A DNA stretch of 64,000 nt from Theocolax elegans (Eukaryota > Arthropoda > Insecta > Hymenoptera > Cerocephalidae), in assembly GCA_026168455.1 (NCBI GenBank), contig CM047425.1, forward strand, positions 8,158,001 through 8,222,000, in the 5' to 3' direction. Within the stretch, counting starts at the first letter, position 1. Every line of letters starts with the position of its first letter. The notes under the pieces are model-generated. The model was not told the DNA's origin and did not search any database. It was given only the letters and a program-made list of their open reading frames with translations. Positions 37,918 to 48,900 of the stretch are shown piece after piece. The position numbers and the translations under genes are program-made.

Positions 37918-40900
37918 ATGGATCTAATGATTTTAATTTTTGTCGCATTAACATTATTAAATGCATTTGTTGTAATCGATGGGGAGACTGAAGAAGTTAA
38001 TTGTAAAGATCTTAAAAATTTAGTTTTGGGCTCCGTATTTTATTATACCAGATCTAAGAAAAAAGAAACCGTGGAAGTTAAAGTTCTTTTGGCTACTAAT
38101 ACAGAGAGAAATCCAGTTGAACTTAAAACAGTTGATTGGTCAGCAATAAATACCAGTGCGTTTAATCCTTTCGAAAAAACAATTTTAGTTATTCATGGCT
38201 ATAAATCTAGTGGAACGAAAAAATGGGTTATTGAATTGAAAGATAGGCTTCTTGATACTGTAAGTAACATTTTACATAAATGTGATCGACTATTTAAATA
38301 TAAATGTAAACCTTATATACATGGGTTGTTCACTGTGCAATCGAAAATGGAAAAAATGAATATTGTTATAATTGTGGAAATATGTTCTAGAGGTATCCAG
38401 TAGTTCTTCAAAATTTTTTCTGATTTTTTCGGGTCCGTTATATTAAGTTACCCATTTTCATTAATCGTAGCTCCTAGGAGATGCATTTTTCACTATAATC
38501 ATAAGTATGAATTTTTTAAAATTTTCTGAATTTTTCATTAGTTTTAAAATTGTATATATATCTGTGACTTCTTGGCAAAACCAGTTAAGTCCACTTTTTG
38601 AAATTTTTTATTTTTTATGGATTATATACTCTTATGTACAGTACTTTCAACTGAACATATCAAGAATTTCCAAGAATAAGTACATTATTTAATTATAGTT
38701 CCCGACAAAACCATATTGGTCCAAATACTTTCTGTACATATATTTGATTATACATAGCTTATTTATAGTTATAACGGTTGGTTAAAGATAGATATATTAA
38801 ATTCTAAATACAATACATATATGCAATGATAAAATAAAAAAAGTGAGGGTTGACCAGCGTAGCGAGTAAGGAGTCAGGGGGTCCTTCTCTGTTCTCTAGT
38901 ATATATAAATGCTGTCATTTACTTATTTAAACTAAAAATTGTATTTTTTACATATTTACATATACAACAATACCATTCTGATACCTTAAATGTTAGTTTC
39001 CAATCAATAATAAAGAAATTTTCAACCAAATACATCAATTTTGTAAATGTATTAGCTTGTTTACAAAATCACGGCAGGCTATGCGCGAGTAAGAATGCCT
39101 TTTAAAAATGGCAGAAAGTCTAACAATAATTATATGTTCATAATTGCTCGTGTATTTTTTAAATTTTATCGGTATTTTAACATTAAATTACCATAAATAC
39201 AGTCTAATTATTATTAAAACTCAGTTTATATAGTCACACAATGATTATTATTGATTATTTTTACCTGAAAAACCGAAAACCGGCAAAACCAGATATGTCC
39301 CAGTTCCCAGCAAAACCAGGTAACTTCACGATATTACGTAATTCCAAGGATCAGAAACGATATACCCTGGACTTACTAATATCAAAATGTTTGTATTAAA
39401 TGTATTGCGTACGCATTTCGTTCGTTTTGCGATTTGGCCAAACTTTGAACTTTCAAACTCGATATTCTCAAAATCACAAAAAGTGGACTTAACTGGTTTT
39501 GCTGGGAAGCCACACACACACACACACAGACACACACACACACATATAATACATAATACTGTGTAAAACATGTCTTTTGAGTCAATAAGTGCCTATAAAT
39601 TTTCAGAGTGGCTCTAAACCATTAAGACCACTTTTGATCAAAATATCTGGGAAAAATGCCCTAAAATATTAAAATAAATGCATATTTGTTGACTACAACG
39701 ATGAATCTGTTAACACGATCATTGCAAAAAAATTCATGCAGTTATATTGGAGTGGTAGAAAAGCATTTATACCTTTTTCAGTATCGTTCTAATCTCCTGT
39801 AAGCTGTTAACAATAAAAATATTGTGTCGCTAATAACTATAATTTTTAGTTGATGCGACAATAAATAATAAAATAAAAAAAAATAAATAAAAATATTATA
39901 GTACAATTAAAAAAAATAATCTTAAAATATTTACAATGCTGGATTATTAGTTTTACAATCACTATAAGAATTATGATACTAATGTGAACGGAGTAATATA
40001 AAAGTATCAACATTATTATTGTTATTCAGCAGCACATTATTTAAGTTTCACAAAGGTGTCACTGTCAATTCATTATATTCATTATTATAATCTCAGAACT
40101 CATTTATTGAGATGTTCTTTTGTAAGAAATATACGTAGCTTCAGTTATAATAATAATAATGTTGACACATTTATAGTAATCCGTTCAGAATAGTATCATA
40201 ATTCTTATAGTGATGTAAAACTAATAATCCAGCATTGCAACTGTTTTAATATTACTTTTTTTTATTGTACTATAATATTTTTATTTTTAACAGCTTGCAG
40301 CAGATTAGAACGATACTGAAAAAGGTATAGATGCTTTTCTATCACTCCAACGTAAATGCATGAATTTTTTTGTAATGATCGTGTTAATAGATTAATTGTT
40401 GTAGGCAACAAATATACATTTTTGCCAGATATTTTGGTCAAAAATGGTCTTAATGATTTAAACCCACTCTGAAAATTTATAGACACTTTTTGACTATAAA
40501 AAGACATGTTTTACACAGTATTATGTAATATATATATGATTTTAAAAGTATTTTTATGAAAATTTAAAAAAAATAATACTTATGATTAAAGTGAAAAATG
40601 CATCTCCTGAGACCTACAAATTAATTAAAATGGGTATGTAATGCAAAATCATGCTGAAATAGCAACTTTGACTCTGTACAACTTAAAATAACGGACCAAA
40701 AAAGATCTGAAAAAATTCAGGAGAACCATTGGGTACCTCTAGAACGTGTTCCCACAGTTACAGCAATATTCATTTTTTTCATTTTCGATTTCATAGAGAA
40801 CCACCCCATGTATATTTGAAAAATAGATTATTTTTGCATAAATGTTTTTTGGTTAGCTCAATTTTTAGAAATAAATTTTGAATATAGAAATAATATTCTG

Positions 40901-42932
40901 TATTATAAAAGTTCAGAAATATTTTAATGTCACTACTTAGTTAATATGCAAATAATTGCTTTCTTTCTAGAGAAATGTAAATATTATTTTAATTGATTGG
41001 AGTCAAGCGAGTAATCGTTGGAATTATGTTAATGCAGCTAAAAATACAAAAGTCGTTAGTGATTATATATACAAGTAAGTATATCATTTATCTCAAGTAC
41101 ATTTTTTCCAAACGAATGTCAAAATGACATTTTTTGTAGAATTGTTAAGATGTTTTAACAAAATTATTAAAAATAATCGTTGACCTGTTATTTCATTTAT
41201 ATATATAAAAAAATTTATACATATTTACACTTATGTTCAATATTTTATAAGAATCGATATTTTTCGAAATAGAGTACACAATATGCAAGATAAATTAAAA
41301 ATATTAGCAATTTTATAGACAATTTATTTTGTTAATTTTAATTATACAATTTGGCCACACGTGACAAAATATTTCATGCAAATATATATTTTTGATTAGT
41401 TTTCTAAATCAAATGAGGTGGGAGATAAACAATATGAATCACACTTCCGACTCAGTTAAATGGAATCACTTGTACTTTATTGGACACAGTTTAGGTGCAC
41501 ACGTGAGCGGGCAAATTGCACATTTATTAAAAAAAGATGAATTTTGGAAAGTCGAAAGAATTACAGCTTTAGATCCAGCTCAACCCTGCTTTGGTCATAT
41601 TGATTTAAATTTAAAAGTAGATAAACGAGATGCAGATTTTGTTGACGTTATCCATACCCAAGCAGATACCGATAACACTGCATTAGGCTTAGGAGAAGAT
41701 TTAGGTTAATACTTCCATTTTTATATTGTATGGATATTATTGGTTTATATTTGATATATATGCGGCATTCCACGTCAAGTGATACGATAAAAATTTTAAA
41801 ATGCAGCACATTTTAAGCACAAAAATTTTTAATTATTATTTTTTATTTATTTGTTCAATAGTTATTCTAATCTCAAAACGTTAATCTCAGACTGTTTCAA
41901 GCTTTCTTCAAGCTTTCTTTTAGACTGTTGGATGAAAAAATCAATTGTGGCGAAATTACAATTTTTTCAAGTTGAATATTGACATATAGTTTATGAGACA
42001 TTAACCTTGAGATTAGGAATTCTAAGCCAGAAGGATAAATTTTAGACATAATTAGCAACGAATGTTACATGTAATGTTATATAGTAAAAGTTGATATATA
42101 TATAGAAAAAATTTTGAGATAAATAGTTATAAACTAACTTTTGAACAAATAGATTCCAGTAACTAAAAATTTGTTTTTGTTTACTGAAAAACATTTCCAG
42201 TGTGCACTTAAAATTTGGTGCATTTTAAAATTTTGATCGGACCACTTCACGCGAAATATGCCCCATAATGTATATTTAATATGTTATAGGTCATATGGAT
42301 TTTTACGTCAATGGTGGTATAATTCAACCCGAGTGCGAGGGCTCGAGTAGGTTTAATAATCGTCTTTCTTATATTTAATATTTTATTAACAAATTAATTA
42401 TTTAAACATAAATTAAAATTTTATCAGTTTTCACTTTGAAAGTGACCAAGATGATTTGTAGTCACAAGTTTTCATACAAGTACTTTATTGATTCAATAAA
42501 AAACTCAGCAAACGATGGATGTGATTTTATCAGTTATCCGTGGGATGGAACGTTTAAGGATGCTACGGAGATTCTAAGTTTGAGAGCAACTGAAGCTACT
42601 GACAATGTATGCACTGTTTCAGGATGTCCAGAAATGGGAATAAATGCTGATAAGAGTAATCAAACTGGCAAGTTTTTTGTGATTACAGCCTTAGATGAAC
42701 CATACTGCAGTGAGTTATTAATTGCAATTAAATAAATATTGTCTTTTATTACCGTATTTAAATTAAGAAAATACATTTATAATTTTATTTGTAGACATTA
42801 GAGTTGATAATAAATATATCAAAAAGATTTTAAAAGTTATTAAGGTTAGTATTTTTATTTTTTATGTCGAAAGTCGTATTATAAGTGTGTTACATAATTC
42901 AATTTTATTTGCAGAGACTGAAAAATAAGTGA
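37918..42932 (+). CDS. Secreted lipase / phospholipase A1-like enzyme
   Basis: This is a neutral lipase of the pancreatic-lipase superfamily, closest in feel to insect phospholipase A1 and lipase-H-type enzymes that release fatty acids from glycerolipids outside cells. Seven coding exons (37918-38259, 40971-41074, 41400-41704, 42290-42346, 42428-42709, 42795-42844, 42915-42932) join to 385 residues. A signal peptide covers about residues 1-22. The core shows VIHGYKSSGTKKW (oxyanion region) and ILIDWSQAS. The nucleophile elbow is GHSLGAH with Ser179, the acid Asp207 is in ALDPAQP, and His282 is in ICSHK; the triad is complete. DADFVDVIHT and MDFYVNGG are typical of the family. The lid region looks short, which favours PLA1 over triglyceride lipase activity, but substrate is not provable here. 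Exon 4 donor is GTAGGT, chosen by phase. Introns 1 and 3 carry large inverted-repeat elements. AATAAA lies at 42957. Confidence 0.9.
38569..39511. mobile_element. Inverted-repeat element nested in the left foldback arm
   Basis: One end reads TTGGCAAAACCAGTTAAGTC with CACTTTTTG following (38569-38600). The reverse complement appears at the other end (39477-39511). The segment is missing from the right arm of the surrounding palindrome, which marks it as a later insertion. A CA microsatellite (about 39512-39544) follows directly. The interior has no clear protein frame. Confidence 0.65.
39512..39544. repeat. CA dinucleotide microsatellite
   Basis: A CA run interrupted by a single CAGA step abuts the right end of the nested element and precedes the resumed left arm of the palindrome. 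It may have grown from an A-rich or AC-rich junction. Confidence 0.85.
41762..42266. mobile_element. Long-TIR MITE-like element in lipase intron 3
   Basis: The ends are inverted copies of one another. AAAATTTTAAAATGCA at 41790-41805 is matched exactly by its reverse complement at 42219-42234. Imperfect pairing extends outward (GGCATTCCACGTCAAGTG against GGCATATTTCGCGTGAAGTG) and inward through a TTTATTTGTTCAA-like segment, giving arms of about 110-130 bp. The element is about 505 bp and non-coding. Its ends do not resemble the TTAA elements or the intron 1 foldback. Confidence 0.75.
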
Positions 42933-43587
42933 TATATATTTGATGACTTCGATTTAAATAAATACAATTCGTACAATTAAAGGATATTAACAACGAGTTC
43001 TTTTGAAAAGTTAATATACAATAATATGTAACGTTACAAATTTACATTTATTTAAAATATGAATATTAATTATAATAAATTTATTAAATTTATTATTTTA
43101 TTAGTTAATTTATTAGTTTATTTTCCTTGATTTATTTTTTGTATGGGTAATCCTTAATCTTACAATTCTCCCAGAATATTGTAACCAAGCATAACTTCGA
43201 ACGATTTGTTCTGATAGAAAGATATATATGTGTTTTATCAGTTTTAAGTTGGAATTCGTTGCGTAAGTTTAGAAACTCATTAGGGTATCTCGATTCTCCA
43301 AAACTTGAGCATCGTAAAGGGGTGGAATTTTTATAAATTTTACTTTGTCATGAATTCACAGTAGTTTATCGTACCCTAAGGTAAAAATAATTGTGTGATA
43401 TTTTAATCAACAAAATTATTTTCTTAATAATATAGATAAAAATTGCACATTTTTAAATAGGGTTTTAAGGGTAATAAAAGATAATATATGGGTAAAGGCA
43501 ATGTTTTATTTTCCCTGTGAAATTGTACATATAATTGTAGAATCGTAGAGTATTTAAATGAAATGTAAGTTAAGAAAATTGTTTAAT
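42933..43587. other. Convergent gap between lipase and cuticular gene
   Basis: It holds the lipase 3' UTR with AATAAA at 42957-42962 and, for the cuticular gene, minus-strand AATAAA at 43505-43510, 78 bases past its stop. Nothing else was recognised. Confidence 0.6.
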
Positions 43588-45911
43588 TTAATGGACAAGA
43601 TGATCGGTAGTACTGTATCCGGCAGTAGCAAGAATGTGTTGTTGATCGACGATTGTATTCCTTGGTTGTGTTGTACCAACTAAACCAATAGATAAGGGAA
43701 TGTTATTGACAAGTTGTCCTTGATGGGTAGAAACGAGGTTCGAAGAACTGACCGATGGAGACGAGATCACAGCTGCCTGGCGAATTACTTGTTTTCCTCC
43801 AAGAATGGACTGATAATTATAATAAGAGAGTGAAATTATAAATGAAGAAAATATTAATTTTGTTTTTAATTGATATCATCGGCACACATATATTTTTCTC
43901 AATTCAATGATAATTTTTCTTTTTATGTAGGAAAAGTTGCTAGGATGACTTTTAGAACTATAAGTAAAACGTCGTTCTTTAAATTTTGATGAAATTTTCG
44001 ACGCGTTTTATTTAAAATCACGTAGATTAACGGGATCCCATACTTGATCTTTGTTGATTGATTAAAAAAAAAGATTAATTAATAAATGCAATAATATTTT
44101 AGTTTTAAATCCAGCGCACAGTTAGATTATTGATAAACAAAGGAACCTCTTCTCTTATTATTTCACATACTATTGCAATTTCCCGATTTGTTTTTAATTA
44201 TCCCATTTATCGGTAAGGAAAAGAGAACAAAAGTTGACTTTGACACCCCCTTAAGAACTTAATTTTTAATAAAAAAATTCTGAAGCAGGTGTTTTAAAAA
44301 AAAAGTTGCCTATACTTCATTACACCTCGAATAATATAATTATACGAATTGAAAAGGTTTTTAATATAAAATAAATATAAAAATATAGAATATATATGTT
44401 TGTTATTATGATTACTAAGACTGACACTTGGTTGAATAATGGCTCCAGCGGTGGCAACGGTGTGGTGAGCAACAACTGGAGGTGAAATCAATGTGGGTCG
44501 AACAATTTGGCGAAGATGAGCTATCCGAGCAACATTAGACGGTGATACACGAGGTAATACGCCTGTTTCGATGGTAGGTGATGCCGAGACAGCGGTATTA
44601 ACGGTGACACGTGGATTCTTTTCAACGACGGCATTAAAACCGTTGATTGGATCGGCAGCATAGGATACGATGCGCCGAGAACCATCGGGTTCGACTAAGC
44701 TGTAAGTGCCTTGAACGACATCTCCATTACGCGTTTCCTCTTGAGCTTTATTGTCTCCTATGTATACATAGGTACTCGTCACGTTATTTTTTTACAAATT
44801 AAATTATTAATTTAAACGCAATTTTGAAGTTAAATTATTTTTTTATAGTTTATTATTTTTATTGATATGTCATTATCGATTAGATTCTACTAAGTAGTGA
44901 TCACAGAAAAAAATTAATAATTCAAAGATATTATGTTGAGTTCGAATTAAATAAGTACTGAATAAAATCAAGTTATAACTTTATATAAACTAAATTTATA
45001 TGAATTAAAAATATATATTATTCGAAATATATGCAAAGTAATACAATATATATTAGAATCATTAAAATCATTATTTTCTTCGTAAAAATAACAATTTTAA
45101 TATTAAAATACATCCATAATAATTAATTAAACATATGTAGGTCGTAACGGTTATATTAATTATTTTATATCATATCACAATTAAAACACCGTATTGTTCG
45201 CCGCAGTTAAAAATAAATCTACAATGCATATATCGTAATATGATATTTTGTACAACATTATTAATATACACATCTTAATATAAAGTGATGGGGACGAAGT
45301 GATGTTTTAATTTGTAGTTGAATAACATCAGGAAATTCTAATAATAACACCGTGATATTCGGTAGACAAGTAGAAGTTTAATCAGATTTGTAGTATACCT
45401 GTCAAGCCATCCGCAACCGTGTAGCTAAAACTGTAATTGGGCTGAGAATCAAGATTTTCGGACCTAATAACGGTAGCCGCGGGATGTGCAACCGTGACTG
45501 CTGCTGTCGCTCCTGGTAACCCAAGAATCGCCGCTTTAGCAACAGCAATTATTGCTGCGAGTATAATACACTGTAAATTGATCATTCGCTATACATTAAC
45601 CATATAAAATTGTTTATTCGTATATATAAGTATTTAACGCGTATACCATATGGGATTAATTTATTTTTTATTTGATTGTTATTTCTACGATATCAGTTGT
45701 CTATACAAAACAATATATTTTAATGTTTTTTAATACACGTTTACTGACTATAAAACTATCTGCAGATTTTCAGTGAAATTTTGAATATAATTACGTATAA
45801 TGATTTTAGAAAAATAAGTTAATAAGAAATAAATAAATGTAATAAACAATGTGTTTTAAATGATTTAGATAAATAATTAAAATTGAGTAGAGTTATTACT
45901 TTGTAAATCAT
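43588..45911 (-). CDS. Cuticular protein of the CPR family, RR-2 type
   Basis: This is a secreted structural protein of the cuticle; the Rebers-Riddiford (RR-2) domain binds chitin and is typical of hard cuticle. Minus-strand exons are 45911-45900 (four codons, MIYK), 45570-45399, 44757-44426 and 43809-43588, joining to about 245 residues. Exon 2 continues [17 protein letters not shown], giving a clean signal peptide; a tiny first coding exon interrupting the signal sequence is characteristic of insect cuticle genes. The RR-2 core runs from [20 protein letters not shown] through [20 protein letters not shown] to [15 protein letters not shown]. The remainder is Val/Ser/Thr/His-rich low-complexity sequence ending STTDHLVH. 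The exon 3 donor (AGT|GTCAGT) is chosen by phase; another nearby site would slightly change the junction. Confidence 0.88.
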
Positions 45912-45985
45912 GGTTGCATGCACTTGTACGTTTATTTTTGATATAACAACGGAACGACTGTGATCAGAAGATCCGCAATCGTTGA

Positions 45986-45994
45986 TTTTATATA
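45986..45994 (-). promoter_or_regulatory. TATA box of the cuticular protein gene
   Basis: TATATAAAA reads on the minus strand, 75 bases upstream of the proposed start codon. An initiator-like CAGTCG lies about 35 bases downstream (A at about 45959). Strong TATA promoters with short 5' leaders are usual for cuticle genes, which supports the MIYK start. Confidence 0.65.
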
Positions 45995-48900
45995 GCACTC
46001 AGCCACGCCTTTACACATTGCTTTATTGTACATCAAAGTCAGCTATGAAATCCAAGAAGTTTATTAATACATTCAACTACAATCACTGTTATTATAATGC
46101 GCTCACATACCTATATATATAGTAACAGCGCATTATTTTTTTCATTAATAAGAAATGGAGTAATAAAAGAGTGAAATAAATAAACTTATTTAACCGGGAT
46201 TTCATCAGGGTTAATTTGTTAAAAGAGTAGAAACCGTTAATTACAATAAATTAATGCAATACGATGTAGATTTATTTATTTATGCACTTTACTCTTAATC
46301 GACTACTTTCAATCATTACAACAATGAAGGGTTAATATATTCAAATAAAGATCATGAAATAAATATTTAAAAATATTGTAGTCACAATTTTTGAAAAGCA
46401 AGGTGTTTTGTTAAATAAAAGGATCGATATATATATATATTGTAACAATGTACCTTTGGTGTAGTCTAGCCATTAAAAAAAAGAATCGAACCATTTTAAA
46501 CGTCTGTGCAGGGTCGTATAACTCGAAAGTTTGTCTCTCGTGAACCGTGAGGGAGTTGTTTCGATTCCCCTTTTTTTGAATGGAAAATCAATGTTACGTC
46601 CTTACCTTGCACCGTTTTATTTCTTTACCATTCCTTTCCTTCTCTCCTTATATTTATCTATCTCTTTTTTCATTCTCTCTTTATCTCTTTCTCCGGGTCC
46701 TAGAACTATCTGTCCCTCTCTTCTTTGTAAGAGTTCAATTTGATCAGAAGGAAGACGGGGATGAAAAAGGAGAAAAAAAAATACATTACGAAGACGGGTA
46801 GAACCGAAGAGAAGGTGCGCGGGAGTCAGGATTTCGTTCTTACGCTTTCGGTTCGACGACTGGTGTTGCAGAAGAGTCGCGAGGGTTGCGAGATTTATTT
46901 TTCCTTAAACATGAAATCTATCACGGTACGGAAACATTCTTCTTAAGAGCCGGGGGAGCGAAGATCGAGACTGTATACGTATCGGATGAAATCTGAGGAG
47001 GGAAATTACTACATTCAATTTAAAACGTAGACAAAAGAGCTTTTTTACATTCCGACCAGGTATCATAAAAATTTATTTTATTATTTATAGAACAACTGGG
47101 ATTCCATTGACGATACATCGTTTATTTGATTATATAGATTTTTGCATTGAAACTATTGAAGGGACCAGCAGAACTAACAATTAAAATACTAATTGTACGA
47201 TATTTATTATATCTTATATATTATAGACTAAAATTGAAATTCAACTATCATTATGATTCAACAGCTATAAAGTCCAGTAATAGCTGAAGTAGGAAAGAAG
47301 AAGTACGTGTTGCTCATTTAAAGGAAGAAAAGTTAAGTGTAAAGGAAAAGGGAGAAACGTAGAGGTATATATACGTACCTTTGGGAGCAGACTGATTTAG
47401 GGTACATACGTTTCGGAACGGGACGGGAACGGTTTCTTCAGTCGGGATCGTTTTATTATACAGTCTCAAGTTTGAATTCGACTTTAGGCGCGAATGGCTC
47501 ACTTTCCTTGTCTCACTTTGGCTCTTCCTTTTTCCTACTCCGTTCTTCTTATACTATCAAACGAGACGAAATAGCCTCGTTCGCTCTTGCATATAGGTGT
47601 ATATTATACCTTTTCTTTCCTCGTCCATTTGCCCGATAATATTTCACGTTTACAGCAGCGAGGCCTCTCTCTCTCTCTCCCTCGTTTTGGTATCAGTAGA
47701 TACGCCCGTTTCGAGTAATCCATGCTTCCTTTTTTCGTGGGTGGTATCACGAAAGCTCTACTGGGAGGAAAGTAATAGAGAGAGGGAGAGAGAGAAAAAA
47801 AGGGAATGAAGAGAGGTAAAGGAAGGAGAGGATTCTTCATGATTATAGCGCGGTATATGGGTAACCAGTGAAATACTTTCAAGATTAAGCGCGTGGTCGC
47901 AGTTATCCACTTTCAGATTAAATGGAAATTAAATTGAAATTTCACGGCTGTAGCCAAGGTATGTAGAGCGTGAAAAAGTTCATCGGTTTCAACTTTAAAT
48001 TACGAGGAAGTGCAACCCTGTGGTTTACTATTTTTTTTGTACCTTGCGTTTTTTTCTCTGGATTTTACAGATATATTGTTATAGGCTTATTCAAATTTAT
48101 CTTACTATTTTACTGATTTAAATTAAATAAGTACATATACACCCATATAACTTTCTTTATTGATAATTAAATAAAACAATATAATAACAGTTCTAATTAC
48201 AAATTATATATATGAAATTCTTCCGCTTTAACTTTTAATTTTCATAAAATATTGAATTCTTTATTTTTTTCTTTTACTACAGTTTAATAAAAGTTCGTTT
48301 CTCGATTATGTGAGAATTTACAAAATGTTGAAATAAAAACGGATGAAGCAATACGTATAAGCTAATTTTTACTAAAAATAATATTTAATAAAAAATAATA
48401 AAATTCAGCGTATCAAATAAAATAAAAAGAAAAGTCTGAAAATCCTATTGTATATATTGTATACATTATTTACGTAATCTCAGGGGCTTAATAAATGCTC
48501 GAGAAGAGTATTACTTAACCTTGAATGGTGTAGTGTGCGAATCGTCGGCGACATCGTATTACTTCGGGAAACGTGCCAACTGTACTCGCAAAAGGTTCCT
48601 TCACTTGGTGCTAGAATTACTTGACCTACATGAAGTTCTAAGTACTTAGCAGTCATCTATCCTCATGGTCAAGTATCCTTTCCGGTAGATTTTATTACCT
48701 AAACTGTCACAATGATAGCAATTATTAATTTACAAACTTTAGATAATCTTCTTTGTGAAACTGGTATTGAGTTAGTGTTGTATTTCATATGTATAACCAA
48801 GTACTTTATTTTTATTATCCCTTATTTCTACCTTTACTTTTTCAAATTATTTATATATTGGTAAAAACTGTAAAGTGCGCTTTAAAAACAATTGTAGGAA

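Larger units (their letters stand above)
38300..40815. mobile_element. Foldback (long inverted-repeat) element in lipase intron 1
   Basis: The segment folds on itself about a centre near 40085. Perfect pairs include the 23 bases at 39934-39956 with 40215-40237, and the 18 bases at 38477-38494 with 40590-40607. Long imperfect pairing joins 39540-39880 with about 40260-40545 and 38300-38560 with about 40520-40815. The outer pair is centred near 39542, 543 bases off, because the left arm holds about 1.1 kb absent from the right arm. No transposase-like frame was seen, so this is a non-autonomous foldback element. Confidence 0.8.

Noticed and set aside
38260..38403. Read-through extension of lipase exon 1 to a stop at 38403
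   Set aside because: A consensus donor follows codon 114 and the next exon at 40971 continues the lipase fold; the extension enters the foldback repeat.
46440..46580. Possible tRNA, from a GGTTCGATTCT-like word on the minus strand near 46484 and TTTCGATTCCCC on the plus strand near 46560
   Set aside because: Neither has an A box at suitable distance or a foldable acceptor stem.
47604..47882. Minus-strand 92-residue frame
   Set aside because: It crosses a CT-rich tract on one strand and GA-rich on the other; composition is repeat-driven.
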